From Deltaproteobacteria bacterium (GTDB lineage Bacteria > Myxococcota_C > UBA6777): DNA of 64,000 bases. Position 1 is the stretch's first letter; each line of letters starts with the position of its first letter. The DNA is taken from assembly GCA_006226375.1 (NCBI GenBank), contig SBHC01000014.1:109236-173235 (forward strand), given 5' to 3'. A model generated the notes under the pieces. It saw nothing but the letters and a program-made list of their open reading frames with translations, was not told the DNA's origin and did not search any database. Positions 1 to 9,581 of the stretch are shown piece by piece. The position numbers and the translations under genes were made by a program.

Positions 1-103
1 GCAAGAGGAGTTATATGTGTGTCGTTTCAAACGGCTAATGTTTGTTTGTTCGATGCCATATACACCGTTTTGACCGATTGCAACTGCATAGGAGACATGG
101 AAC

Positions 104-430
104 ATGCCTATTTATGAGTACCGCTGTGAAGCATGTGGCTCTGTGATGGAAAAGATTCAGTCGTTCAGCGCGCCTCCGCCAGATGCTTGTGAAAGCTGCG
201 GTGGCGGTCCCATGCACAAGCTGATCTCACAGTCGAGCTTTGTGCTGAAAGGGGGAGGCTGGTACAAGGACGGCTACGCCAGCACGTCTTCTTCCGTCGG
301 TTCCGATAGCGGCTCCGAGTCTTCCACAAGCTCTGGGGTCTCCTCCAGTTCCGATTCTTCGAGTTCCTCTAGTTCTTCCGACTCTTCAAGTTCTTCGAGT
401 TCTTCCAGTGCGAGCGCATCGGACGCTTAG
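104..430 (+). CDS. FmdB-type zinc ribbon protein with Ser-rich tail
   Basis: The 108-residue protein begins MPIYEYRCEACG, the usual start of the FmdB/CxxC_CxxC_SSSS putative regulatory family. Two CxxC pairs (CEAC near residue 9 and CESC near residue 30) would bind one zinc ion. Family members are small cytoplasmic proteins of uncertain role, first linked to regulation of formamide or amide use. From about residue 65 the protein turns into almost pure Ser with Asp and Ala, which is longer than the usual short serine tail. AGGAG lies just upstream of the ATG. It reads in the same direction as folD, about 170 bases away. The family call is firm and the function is not known. Confidence 0.9.
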   Translation: MPIYEYRCEACGSVMEKIQSFSAPPPDACESCGGGPMHKLISQSSFVLKGGGWYKDGYASTSSSVGSDSGSESSTSSGVSSSSDSSSSSSSSDSSSSSSSSSASASDA

Positions 431-598
431 TCTTTCGCAACCCTGGAACGATTTTACAACAACAGCAACAACTGAGGGTGTTGGTTTTTGAGCACCTCGG
501 TTCTCTGTATACAAGTCAAAGGGATGAACCTGGCCCGTATCGGCGAGGCGACTCTGTTGGATTCTCTCGATCCCCACGGGGAAGAAAGTAGGTGACAT

Positions 599-1477
599 GT
601 GACAAGTGCAGAACAAGGTGTGTTGTTGGATGGGAAGGCTCTTGCGCGGAAGATGCGTGGTGAACTGCGTGGTGAGATTGAAGCGCTTGTTGCACAAGGC
701 CTGACCCCTGGTCTGGATGTTGTGCTCGTTGGGGAAGATCCTCCTTCGCAAATTTATGTGCGGAACAAGCAGCGGTCCTGCGAACGCTTGGGGATTCGCT
801 CTCGGGTTCACCGCTTGGAAACAACGACCCCCCAGAGTGAGCTGGAGCAGTTGATTCGCGATCTCAACCAGGACGATGAGGTGGATGGCATTCTTGTGCA
901 GCTTCCTTTGCCCAAGGGGCTGGATGCGAAGCCTGTCTTGGAGTTGATTGATCCGGCCAAAGATGTGGATGGTCTTCATTTGATCAACCAGGGGCGCTTG
1001 CTTGCAGGAGAAGAAGGCCTACAACCCTGCACGCCGCTGGGCAGCATGGCGTTGATCGACTCCATCGGCTACGACATTTCTGGCAAGAAAGCTGTGGTTG
1101 TCGGCCGGAGCAATCTGGTGGGGAAGCCTGTCGCGCAGTTGCTCTTGCAACGGAACGCGACGGTCACGATGTGTCATTCACGGACCCAGGATCTCGCCGC
1201 TGAAGTTGGTCAGGCTGATATTGTGATTGCGGCCGTAGGCTATCCTGAGTTGGTCAAAGGCTCCTGGATCAAAGAAGGTGCCGTGGTTGTTGACGTGGGA
1301 ATCAATCGCCGCGATGATGGCTCTCTGGTGGGAGATGTTGAGTTTGAAGAGTCGCAGAAACGCGCGCTCGCGATCACGCCAGTTCCCGGTGGCGTGGGGC
1401 CTATGACCATTACGATGCTTCTCTACAATACCGTTGATGCTGCCAAACGACGACGTGGCGCACATCTTAACGTGTAA
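599..1477 (+). CDS. folD: Bifunctional methylenetetrahydrofolate dehydrogenase / methenyltetrahydrofolate cyclohydrolase FolD
   Basis: This 292-residue protein has the normal FolD length. It interconverts 5,10-methylene-, 5,10-methenyl- and 10-formyl-tetrahydrofolate in the cytoplasm. Visible signatures are YVRNKQ with the catalytic Lys, VDGILVQLPLP, the NADP-binding segment VVVGRSNLVGKP, and PVPGGVGPMT near the C-terminus. The start is GTG at 599, with GTAGGTGA just before it. The ATG at 597 is out of frame and runs straight into TGA. 10-formyl-tetrahydrofolate is the expected donor for the formyltransferase domain encoded at the other end of the window, but nothing else links the two genes. 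Confidence 0.97.
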   Translation: MTSAEQGVLLDGKALARKMRGELRGEIEALVAQGLTPGLDVVLVGEDPPSQIYVRNKQRSCERLGIRSRVHRLETTTPQSELEQLIRDLNQDDEVDGILVQLPLPKGLDAKPVLELIDPAKDVDGLHLINQGRLLAGEEGLQPCTPLGSMALIDSIGYDISGKKAVVVGRSNLVGKPVAQLLLQRNATVTMCHSRTQDLAAEVGQADIVIAAVGYPELVKGSWIKEGAVVVDVGINRRDDGSLVGDVEFEESQKRALAITPVPGGVGPMTITMLLYNTVDAAKRRRGAHLNV

Positions 1478-1646
1478 CCCTCCTATCGATTCTTCCTGCA
1501 ACACGGAGAGGGGTTCTTGCCTCTTGGACAGGGTGCTCCTTTCCTCTTTCTTTAAATCCATTGAAGAAATTAAGCCGATGACCCCCACATTCTTTGGTAG
1601 ACGTGTTGTTGGTTTTCTTTCCTTCTTTCTAGCAAACGAGAGATCT

Positions 1647-3560
1647 ATGCTTGTCCGTTTGATTCTTGCTTTTGTCTTTGTTGTTGGTTCTACCAGTGTA
1701 TGTGTGGCGGCTCCCAGCTCCCAGCCGACATCGGCGCCAAGTACCCGCACCGCTGCCGTCAAACCTCGCTCTACGCCTGCGGTTCCTTCGATGGTTCTTC
1801 TGCAAATTCAGCGGAACGGTCAGATGAAGTTGAACCAGGGTGATCTGGCGTTTCCCCAGCTTGTCCAGCGTATTGGAGGTTGGAAGAAGCACAACGTGCG
1901 TGTGCTGTTGGAGACCGAAGCTGGCGCACCTGCTGCCAGAGTTCTGGTCGTAAAGACGCTGATGAAAGAGTACAAGCTGAGTTGGTTTGAAAAGGTGACA
2001 GGGGCTCCGAAGGCGGCTCCAGTACAAGCTCCAGCGGTTCGTAAAACGGCGCAGCCGAAGAGTGTGCCTGTTCCTGTGGCTCGCGTTGTGCCCCCTGCTC
2101 CTCGACGTCTCCCCTTGCTGCCCTGGTCGAGTGTTCCGATGAAGGCGCAAGCAACCAAGAATGCTTCCGAGGTCGTCGAGATTCGCGGCTTGCTTTGGTC
2201 CAACGGTGGGCCGTTGCAGAGTTCATTGGCGACGGCTTTGGTCCGTTACATCGGGAAGCAGCGAACCGCGTTGGGACACCTGCAAAGCAACAAGAGAGGA
2301 CAATTCCGTTACAAGCTCTCGCCAGACATTGGCGCCACGTACCGAATCTCTGTGCTGCAAGGTAACAAGTTGATGGAGTTTCCTGCTCCTCTTGAACAAC
2401 AGCAGAGTGGTGTCCTGTATCTTCGTGTGACGCTCCGTGGCTCGAAGCCGGTTCCCACTCGAACGACAAAGGTCGCTCCAGCGCCACGCCGTCCTGCTGT
2501 GCAGAAGCCTGCGAAACTGCGGAATCCCCATGTTCGGACAAAACCATCGGCTCGTGCGACTGTGTCTCCCAAAGCGGGCCCTTGCCAGTGGGACAAGCTT
2601 CCTTTGGCGAACATGAAGGGGGTGACCCCAAAGACTGGCGTGGAAATGCGCGTTCAGTTGCTGTTTCCCCCCATGGTGAAGCGTGAGGCTTTGGCTACCG
2701 GGCTTTTGGTGAACAAAGGGAAGAAAAGAACGCCGGTTTCTCGGGCACGAACGGATGAATTGGGCTGTGTTCGTTACCTTGTGAAGGAAGAAAAAGGTGC
2801 TCGGTATGAGGTGGCTTTGTTGATCGGTGCGCGGCTTTCGGTCCATCCTCTCCCTCAAATTAAGGCTGGTGCTCGTGTCGTCTTTGGTACAGTCAAGCTA
2901 CCCAACGCCAAGGCTCGCTCTACACTTGTCGAACAGCTCTCTGTGATCGTGGAGCAACTCCGAGAAGAAGAAGTGCGTGTCGCCCATGTGGTGCAACTGT
3001 TCTACCAACCAACGGCGTCAAGCAAGAGCGAAGCTGTGTATCTCCCTGTCGCAGTTGGCGGGAAGAATGTCAATCTGGAGCGAAATGCCAAAGGGGCATC
3101 GTGGAAGCAAGACAAGCTCGGTCTACGGCTTACAGGTTCATTGCAGCCGGGCTCTCACCGCTTCCTCTACTCGTTCACTCTCCCCCTCAACGACGGTAAG
3201 GCGTTGTGGCGACTGGTTGCTGCACAGCCTGTTGCCGGTCTTTCGGTGTTTTTCGGCCGAGGCTTGAAGCCTGGCGTGGACGCCAAGTTGAAAGATGTCG
3301 AGCTGGGGAACCCCGGTCAGAAACAAAAGTTTCGCTTGATGCGTCTCTCCGGAATGAAGAAAGGTCAGGAAATTCGAGTTCCTGTCGTGTCCAAGATCAA
3401 GCCTGGAAAGGGTCTGTTGGCCTGGATCAAGCGTTGGAGAGGGCTACCCAACAAGAAAAACAAGCTTGTGGGCCTGTCTGTGTTGTTGGGAATTTCGTTG
3501 TTGGGATTGTTTTGGATCTTTGCCACACCCCGTCGAAAGTCGGAAGGTGCAGACGCGTAG
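1647..3560 (+). CDS. Exported, C-terminally anchored protein of unknown function
   Basis: I do not recognise a family. The frame is open from 1434, but the ATG at 1647 gives a proper signal peptide (MLVRLILAFVFVVG, cleavage near VCVAA) after a GAGAG element, so I start there and get 637 residues. The mature part has Pro/Ala/Lys-rich linkers around residues 130-160 and 270-330, separated by beta-rich stretches that may be Ig-like. A single membrane segment near the C-terminus (LVGLSVLLGISLLGLFWIF) is followed by a short basic tail. It would therefore face the periplasm, anchored in the inner membrane. It follows folD on the same strand and converges with the next gene 38 bases later. Confidence 0.75.
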   Translation: MLVRLILAFVFVVGSTSVCVAAPSSQPTSAPSTRTAAVKPRSTPAVPSMVLLQIQRNGQMKLNQGDLAFPQLVQRIGGWKKHNVRVLLETEAGAPAARVLVVKTLMKEYKLSWFEKVTGAPKAAPVQAPAVRKTAQPKSVPVPVARVVPPAPRRLPLLPWSSVPMKAQATKNASEVVEIRGLLWSNGGPLQSSLATALVRYIGKQRTALGHLQSNKRGQFRYKLSPDIGATYRISVLQGNKLMEFPAPLEQQQSGVLYLRVTLRGSKPVPTRTTKVAPAPRRPAVQKPAKLRNPHVRTKPSARATVSPKAGPCQWDKLPLANMKGVTPKTGVEMRVQLLFPPMVKREALATGLLVNKGKKRTPVSRARTDELGCVRYLVKEEKGARYEVALLIGARLSVHPLPQIKAGARVVFGTVKLPNAKARSTLVEQLSVIVEQLREEEVRVAHVVQLFYQPTASSKSEAVYLPVAVGGKNVNLERNAKGASWKQDKLGLRLTGSLQPGSHRFLYSFTLPLNDGKALWRLVAAQPVAGLSVFFGRGLKPGVDAKLKDVELGNPGQKQKFRLMRLSGMKKGQEIRVPVVSKIKPGKGLLAWIKRWRGLPNKKNKLVGLSVLLGISLLGLFWIFATPRRKSEGADA

Positions 3561-3598
3561 AAGAGAGGCTACCTGAGGGGGGAACCGAAGGGGAGTCC

Positions 3599-5113
3599 TT
3601 AGCGCTTTTTGAAGCAAACAGCAGCGTCGCCAATGGCGGTTGCGATAGCAACGTGGGTCTCAACCTTGAGCAGCGTTTGTTCTTCCGCTCGGTGGGAGAG
3701 GTAGCCGGCTACGAGTCGGACTGCCGGAGCGCGTCCACCAAGGACTGCGTCTTTGCCGTCAAACTCTTCCACGCCTTTGGTCTTGTCTTTGTCGTCGCCA
3801 TCCTTTTTGGGCTTTGCATACCCGATACGATGGGGGACAAAGCCAGCTTTTTGCATGGCTGCAGCGAGGCATCCCGCGAGCTTTCGTGACTTCTTCGCCG
3901 AGCGTCCTTTGTTGTGCCAGAGCACTTTGAAGCCAGCAACCGAGTCGTTGTAAGGGACGATGGCGCCGTCTTTTTTGTCGTTCTTGTTGGCTTTCTTGAA
4001 CTCTTCAAACCCAACGGCGAAGTCGAACTGAACCACTGCTTTGGCGTAGCGCACTTTGCGCGCACGGTTGCGGTCTGAAACGTTCTTGTCCTTGCTTCGT
4101 GTCAGGTAGACGCGGAAGCGACGTCGTTGCTTGCGCAAGTACTTGTTGGTCGTGCTGGCGAGGAGCAGGCTGATCTCACTTGCCGTTTTGCCCGAGGGGC
4201 CTTTCACGCCTTTTTCGTCTCCACCATGCATGGGGTCGAGGCCGATGCGGAAGTAGCGGAAGCGACGGGGGAAATCCACCTTGATAATCTTGGGCTCTGG
4301 TGCCTTCAACGTTTTGTATTTGGGGGGAGGTGGGAGCTTCTCCAACTCCTCCGGAATCTCACCAGGGATGGTGAATTCTTTGGGATAGATGATCTCCAGC
4401 TTCTTGAGCTTGCGTCGGTCTTTGCTCCACTCTTCGATGGTGTAGCCACGCTTCCAGGTTTTGTAGCCCTTTTTGGAGATGCCGAAGTAGACAACCTTGG
4501 CTTTTTTGGGCAAGGGGATCTTCTTCTTTGGTGTGGTTTCCTTGATGGAGATAAACCGCTTGACCTTGCCTTGGGGTGTGCCTTGCATATCAAGGATGAT
4601 GTTCACCGTAGCACCCTTGGGCGTGGTGGCAACATTCACCAAGTGAGGCGCTTTTTTCAGCTCTGCCGGCAGATATACCATGTAGTAATACGCGGCACCT
4701 GCACCGCCCGCGAGAAGCAAGAGCATCACAATGATCAAGGGCCAACGGGACCGTGTTGCCCGAAGCTCTTCATCGACAAGTCCAGCGGTTCCATCGATGT
4801 AAATCGTATGGGCCCGGATATCACGCGAACGCGCAACGATCAGTGAGCCTTCTCCCACCCCTTGGTGCGCAAAGCTAACCGTTTCGTTGAGCTTGTTCTC
4901 CTGTCCACGGGAGCGGAAGGAAAAGTCCCATGCGACTTTGACTTCTTTTCCCGTGTTCGGATCGAGCATTACAGTGGGAAGGGCTTTCTCCGTTCCCTGA
5001 AATTCATGCATAATGCGCTGAAACACGGCCTGTGGGGTTTCACTGAAATCCATAGACACGCGGTGGTGCACATTACGTTTTTGATGCCATATCTCCCACA
5101 AGACTTCGGGCAT
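3599..5113 (-). CDS. Membrane-anchored protein with degenerate N-acetylmuramoyl-L-alanine amidase (Amidase_3-like) domain
   Basis: The ATG at 5113 is preferred over the ATG at 5119 because GGAGG abuts 5119 but sits six bases from 5113. Residues 1-110 are cytoplasmic and could be ubiquitin-like. A membrane segment (WPLIIVMLLLLAGGAGAAYY) follows near residue 125, then a PEGA-like beta region and a basic linker. From about residue 285 to the end the layout follows Amidase_3: IGLDPMHGG, a Glu in TASEISLLL, VYLTRSKD and a closing GYLSHRAEE. The segment that normally carries the zinc-ligand His (SIHAN) reads QFDFAVGF, and the late catalytic Glu position (VETGFLS) is VAGYLS. Hydrolysis is therefore doubtful and a peptidoglycan-binding role is more likely. 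It lies 136 bases behind two kinase genes on the same strand. Confidence 0.65.
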   Translation of the reverse strand: MPEVLWEIWHQKRNVHHRVSMDFSETPQAVFQRIMHEFQGTEKALPTVMLDPNTGKEVKVAWDFSFRSRGQENKLNETVSFAHQGVGEGSLIVARSRDIRAHTIYIDGTAGLVDEELRATRSRWPLIIVMLLLLAGGAGAAYYYMVYLPAELKKAPHLVNVATTPKGATVNIILDMQGTPQGKVKRFISIKETTPKKKIPLPKKAKVVYFGISKKGYKTWKRGYTIEEWSKDRRKLKKLEIIYPKEFTIPGEIPEELEKLPPPPKYKTLKAPEPKIIKVDFPRRFRYFRIGLDPMHGGDEKGVKGPSGKTASEISLLLASTTNKYLRKQRRRFRVYLTRSKDKNVSDRNRARKVRYAKAVVQFDFAVGFEEFKKANKNDKKDGAIVPYNDSVAGFKVLWHNKGRSAKKSRKLAGCLAAAMQKAGFVPHRIGYAKPKKDGDDKDKTKGVEEFDGKDAVLGGRAPAVRLVAGYLSHRAEEQTLLKVETHVAIATAIGDAAVCFKKR

Positions 5114-5255
5114 TTCCATCCTCCGTCAAATCAATACAAGCGCGGTATTCTGTTAGTGAAGAAAAGTCGTGGCTGAACCTTTGGTGTACCAGAATGTGAG
5201 GTGCGTTGGCAAATCTTTCAAGGTGGGGTGGGGCGAAGGTTTGGGGGAAAGGGGT

Positions 5256-6572
5256 TCAACTGTCTGACTTTGCTTCGGGAAAACAATGCAAGCGAAGCTC
5301 TGCTCCTCCCAGCGTAATCCAGTCGTCGTCACGAATTACCATACTCACAACAGCCGCACCATTGACCCGGACTATCGCATCGCGGGCTCGGCTGATGGTT
5401 ATCCAACCCTGGGGCGAACAAAACAGGGAGGCGTGTTGCGGAGCAACGCCCTTGTTCTTGATGCGAACCGCTGATTTGGAAGAGGAGCCAATGTCGAGGC
5501 GTTCGCCTGGTAGCAGCCAGCCGACTTCCCGTTCTCCTTGGTCTTCACGGAGCAAGAGTACGGCAACAGGTCGCTCTCGTTCGGGTTGGGCTTCCTCCGC
5601 GGGTTGCTCTTCTTCTTGTGAGCCTGTGTTCGGGAATTCATCGCCAAACATTTCGCGCAAGGCATCCAGGTTGGGCATTTCAAACTGGGTGGCCCCTAGA
5701 TCATCGGGAGCCAGAGTCTGTCGTGCGCTCCACAGCTGCTCTTTCACATCGTCGATGCTTTGGGGGCGATCGATGGGTTCTTTGGCGAGCAAGGAGTTGA
5801 CAAGGTCTTCGAGCCCTGTGCCCGCGAGGTGACGCTCGTATTTGCGGAGTAGGGGGGGGGCTGTGCGAAGGTGCTCCGCGAGGATCTCCATCGGAGAATT
5901 GCCGGTGAAGGGGAGCTTGCCTGTCAGCAGCTGGAACAGGATGATACCAACCGCGTAGATGTCTGTGGCCGGTCCCAAACGCTCCAGCGCACCACGGATT
6001 TGTTCGGGTGCCATGTACAAAGGGGTTCCAAGAGCAGCACCGTACATCGTGACTTGGGCGCTACCTTCCTCTTGTTCCAGGAGCTTTCCAATGCCGAAGT
6101 CGAAGATCTTGACCTGCTCGTCTGCGCCTTCTTTCTCCACCAAAAAGATGTTACCGGGTTTCAGGTCGCGGTGGATGATTCCTGCTTGGTGAGCGGCTGA
6201 CAGACCAGCGCAGATCTGAAGTGCGATATCAAGCGCGCGTTTCAACTCGATGGGCTTGCCTGGGGTTCGAGCGAGGAGTTCTTCCAGGTCTTGTCCAATG
6301 AGTAGCTCTGTGATCAAGCAAAACCCGAGCTCTTTGACAAAGCGGAACGCAAAAAAGCGGATCAGGTTGGGGTGGATGAGTTTGGTGTAGATCATCGCCT
6401 CGCGAATGAAACGGATCCGTTCCTCGCTTTTTTGGAGCAGGTCCTGGCGAAGCACTTTGACTGCCACGGGGGTATTGTCGCTGAGTCGAATGCCTTTGTA
6501 GACAATCCCCATTCCGCCTTCGGCTAACTCGGATACGATGCGATACTCACCCGCCAGTTCTTTGCCAATCAT
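5256..6572 (-). CDS. Ser/Thr protein kinase with C-terminal FHA-like domain
   Basis: The 438-residue cytoplasmic kinase spans about residues 10-280: a Gly loop (LAEGGMGIVYKG), VAVKVLR Lys, IIHRDLKPGNIFL catalytic loop, DFG in KIFDFGIG, and MAPEQIRG. An acidic Glu/Pro/Gln linker follows, then about 100 residues resembling an FHA domain (LDIGSSSKSAVRIKN, then APQHASLF and VNG). FHA domains bind phosphothreonine, so it could bind itself or a phosphorylated partner. No membrane segment is seen. The start codon overlaps the stop of the upstream kinase gene by ATGA, so the two are probably translationally coupled. Confidence 0.92.
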   Translation of the reverse strand: MIGKELAGEYRIVSELAEGGMGIVYKGIRLSDNTPVAVKVLRQDLLQKSEERIRFIREAMIYTKLIHPNLIRFFAFRFVKELGFCLITELLIGQDLEELLARTPGKPIELKRALDIALQICAGLSAAHQAGIIHRDLKPGNIFLVEKEGADEQVKIFDFGIGKLLEQEEGSAQVTMYGAALGTPLYMAPEQIRGALERLGPATDIYAVGIILFQLLTGKLPFTGNSPMEILAEHLRTAPPLLRKYERHLAGTGLEDLVNSLLAKEPIDRPQSIDDVKEQLWSARQTLAPDDLGATQFEMPNLDALREMFGDEFPNTGSQEEEQPAEEAQPERERPVAVLLLREDQGEREVGWLLPGERLDIGSSSKSAVRIKNKGVAPQHASLFCSPQGWITISRARDAIVRVNGAAVVSMVIRDDDWITLGGAELRLHCFPEAKSDS

Positions 6573-8518
6573 CCCGTCGACTCGTTGTTAAGTGTTGCTG
6601 AAGGGTCCAGCCAAGTTCTCGATTGTGATGGTGTGACTCTTGTTGTATCCGCTACGACAACATTGTGGAAGGGGCTGTGGATTGACAGTCGGGTTGGATG
6701 AGAGGGAGTTGACTGTCGATGAGTACCACTACGAGGCGGCGGAGCCTGCTCTCGCTGTTGGTTGTTCCACCAACGCCAGCCCAAAAAGACAATCTCTCCC
6801 AACAACACCAACACCAACAACACCAAAAGGAACGTTTTCCAGCCCATGCCCTTTTTCTTGGGAGGTTGGAGAACTGGCTGGGGCGGCAGCTGGGCCGGAA
6901 TCGGATGGGACGGCTGGGAGCTGCTCTTGGAGCGTGGTGGAATGGCCGGCAAAGGAATACTCGGAGCCGAGGTATGATACACAGGGGGCTGTTGCATCGG
7001 GACAGGCCCGCTAAGGTTGGGACCTGCTTGGGGTTGTGCCCCTGGTATTGAGAAGGACGCTGCCAGGGGAGGAGCCGGATGACGGGCTGTGGGTTGCTCT
7101 TGAGTGGAGGCTTCCTCTCCCAAGGTTGGACCTACAGGAGGCGGAGTGCTCCAGGCCGGCTGACTGTTCGTATGCCCTGCAACAAAAGGTGGCTGAGAAG
7201 GGTTCTTCGGTGCCGCGCTGGGGATGGAGGCCGCCATGGCATTTTCACGGTCGCGGGCGTCCAACATCTTATGGATGTGATCGATGTTGTCGATGTGCGT
7301 GCGATCGTCTTCGTCGTCGGGCTCATGCAGATCGAGCCCTTGGCCCAAGGAGCGGGTCTCAACATCAACGGTCTGTTGTTCGCTGGTTTCGGACTGCTGT
7401 AGCACGTTCACGCTGTTGGGAGTGTCTGGGATCGCTGAGGGCACCACAGGGGTTGTCGGTGGTGGTGACGATGGATTGATCCTTACTCGAACAGTGCGGT
7501 CCTCAGGATCTGTTCCAAAGGGATCAAAGTCTGGCGCAGCCATTGGGTCTGGCGTGATTCCTACGTTCGCCTCGTTGCAGGCCTCTTCCAACCGACGGTA
7601 CATCTCTCCTGCTGTGGGAGGGCGGCCAGACTTTTCTTTGGCCAACGCTGCTGCTACGACAGCTTCAAGCTTGGGCGTGAAGTGAGGTGCGGAGCGGATC
7701 GAGTTAAGTGTTGGCGGCGGCGCCTTGATGTGCATGAAAAGCAGGCGTGCCAACTGTTTGGACTCGAACGGAAGCCGCCCTGTTAACATCCAAAATACCA
7801 TCACACCGAGGGCGTAGATGTCGGAGCGAGGGTCGACTTCGTTGTGTCGACCGCGAGCCTGTTCAGGGCTCATAAATCGGGGAGAACCTACAATTTGTCC
7901 TGTGGCTGTAACGCCTTGTCCTTCTTCATTTTGAAGGACCTTGGCGATGCCGAAGTCGAGGATCTTTACGACATCAGGTTCTCCATACATCTCGATCAAG
8001 AAGATGTTGGAGGGTTTAAGGTCGCGGTGCACCACATTGTTGCTGTGGGCCATATCGAGCGCTGAGCAGATCTGTTGGAGTATCGGCAGCAATCGCTCAA
8101 GGGGCATCCCTCGGCTGTAGGCCTTCATGACATGGGACAGTGACACACCATCCAGAAATTCCATCACATAGTAGAATCCGATGGTTTGATCGTATCCGAA
8201 ATCACTGATCTGTACCACGTTGGGGTGACGAAGCTGGCTGGATACGCGGGCTTCTCGTTTGAAGCGCTCAACGAGTTGCTCGTCAGTGATGTACTGCTTG
8301 CGCAGGATCTTGATCGCGACCTGCGTTCCCAGGTTGACGTGTTCGGCCAGATACACAAGTCCAAAACCGCCACGTCCGATTCGCTTTTTGATTTCAAAAT
8401 TGGTGATTTGGTAGCCGAGGTAGGGGTCTTCGGTGAGCGTGGACAAAAGACTCCCATCCGTCTGACATACCTCAGTACCGGGGGGGTAGCGCTTTCCACA
8501 CTGGGGACAAACCATCAT
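6569..8518 (-). CDS. Ser/Thr protein kinase with N-terminal zinc ribbon and membrane segment
   Basis: The 649-residue protein starts MMVCPQCGKRYPPGTEVC, a zinc-ribbon-like motif typical of Myxococcota kinases. The kinase domain follows at about residues 30-300: GRGGFGLVYLAEH, AIKILRK, VVHRDLKPSNIFL, KILDFGIAKVL, FMSPEQARG. A long Pro/Ser/Gln-rich linker runs from about residue 320 to 565, and one membrane segment (TFLLVLLVLVLLGEIVFLGW) lies near residue 590. The remaining 50 residues would be periplasmic. No clear ribosome binding site precedes the tandem ATG codons at 8518 and 8515. It is first in the unit with the FHA kinase and the amidase-like gene. Confidence 0.92.
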   Translation of the reverse strand: MMVCPQCGKRYPPGTEVCQTDGSLLSTLTEDPYLGYQITNFEIKKRIGRGGFGLVYLAEHVNLGTQVAIKILRKQYITDEQLVERFKREARVSSQLRHPNVVQISDFGYDQTIGFYYVMEFLDGVSLSHVMKAYSRGMPLERLLPILQQICSALDMAHSNNVVHRDLKPSNIFLIEMYGEPDVVKILDFGIAKVLQNEEGQGVTATGQIVGSPRFMSPEQARGRHNEVDPRSDIYALGVMVFWMLTGRLPFESKQLARLLFMHIKAPPPTLNSIRSAPHFTPKLEAVVAAALAKEKSGRPPTAGEMYRRLEEACNEANVGITPDPMAAPDFDPFGTDPEDRTVRVRINPSSPPPTTPVVPSAIPDTPNSVNVLQQSETSEQQTVDVETRSLGQGLDLHEPDDEDDRTHIDNIDHIHKMLDARDRENAMAASIPSAAPKNPSQPPFVAGHTNSQPAWSTPPPVGPTLGEEASTQEQPTARHPAPPLAASFSIPGAQPQAGPNLSGPVPMQQPPVYHTSAPSIPLPAIPPRSKSSSQPSHPIPAQLPPQPVLQPPKKKGMGWKTFLLVLLVLVLLGEIVFLGWRWWNNQQREQAPPPRSGTHRQSTPSHPTRLSIHSPFHNVVVADTTRVTPSQSRTWLDPSATLNNESTG

Positions 8519-8735
8519 TGATATCTATTCGCGGGACACCTTTTGGTTGTCCGTTCCGCGTCTCTCCTGCTGGATGTTGAAAGAGGAACCTTGACGAGGC
8601 TTCTCGACCCATATCATCCTGGGACTATAACACATCATAAGTGGATGCGGGGTTTTCTAACAAAACCATTGTAGCATCTGATTTGGACAAGGCAAGATGT
8701 CTCCAAGAAAAGATCCCATCCTTGCGGGTGAAAGG

Positions 8736-9581
8736 TTATTGGCAGCAACCTCCCACACATGAGGTGAAGCCGCTTCCCTGGCAGTCTTGCGCATTGATGC
8801 ACGTGCGGGTTCCACAGGAGGGGCCGCTTCCAGCCTGACACAGACCGCTTTGGCAGGTTCCTCCGCAAGACAGGCAATCAGCGTCGGAGGCACAGTTTCG
8901 GTTTGCACACGTTGGCGTGCTGTTGATGCGGCAGTAGCCCGCCTCACACTTGCCGCCGCATTCTGTGCATTGGGCGTCGCTTTCGCATTTCACTCCAGAA
9001 CAACTTGGACCCGCTGGGGCGCAGGCTCCGTCTTTGCATGCGAGGTCACAAACTAGGCAGTCAACATCGTCTTGGCAGGGGCTACCTGTTTTGCACTGGC
9101 CTGGGCAGCGGCCTGATGCGACATTGCAACAACTTTGATCGCGGCACACATAACCGTCAATGCAGTCAGTGTCTTGGGTGCAGGCGGTGCGAACTTCACA
9201 CACGCGTTTGCCTGAGTCACCGACACAGAGCCGCCCTCGTCCACAATCTTCATCTGTGTTGCAGGGAAGAACGTTGCGCTTGTAACACTTGCAGCCGGTG
9301 CAACCTTCAAAGGGGTAGTTGCAGTCTTCGTCTTTTTGGCACGCGCAGACTTTCTCTGGGACCTCGGGAGCCTTGCAAACCCCCTCGCATTCTCCCACAC
9401 GTGCCCCACAAGTGGGATCACTGTAGACACATCGCTCGTTTTCGCCTCGGCAATCGTTGTCAAACTTGCAAACCTTGGGACCTGTATCGGCTGGACTGCA
9501 CTGTGTCAGCCCCACAATCAAGAAGCCGCAACACAAGCCCAAGAGCCCAGTTCCCATCCCAAGTTCCATCCATCTTCTCAT
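8736..9581 (-). CDS. Cys-rich exported protein, possible lipoprotein
   Basis: Reading from the ATG at 9581, which has AAAGG seven to eleven bases upstream, the 281-residue protein opens with a signal sequence (MRRWMELGMGTGLLGLCCG) ending in IVGLTQC. The Cys after LTQ could be lipidated, although Gln before it is unusual for a lipobox. The rest is a run of short Cys-rich units with repeated CxxDxDC patterns (CKFDNDC, CQKDEDC, CNTDEDC, CTQDTDC), resembling EGF or Dickkopf-like disulphide modules of Myxococcota surface proteins. Many disulphides are expected in the periplasm or outside. The ligand is unknown. The frame continues to 9623 but lacks the better start context. Confidence 0.7.
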   Translation of the reverse strand: MRRWMELGMGTGLLGLCCGFLIVGLTQCSPADTGPKVCKFDNDCRGENERCVYSDPTCGARVGECEGVCKAPEVPEKVCACQKDEDCNYPFEGCTGCKCYKRNVLPCNTDEDCGRGRLCVGDSGKRVCEVRTACTQDTDCIDGYVCRDQSCCNVASGRCPGQCKTGSPCQDDVDCLVCDLACKDGACAPAGPSCSGVKCESDAQCTECGGKCEAGYCRINSTPTCANRNCASDADCLSCGGTCQSGLCQAGSGPSCGTRTCINAQDCQGSGFTSCVGGCCQ

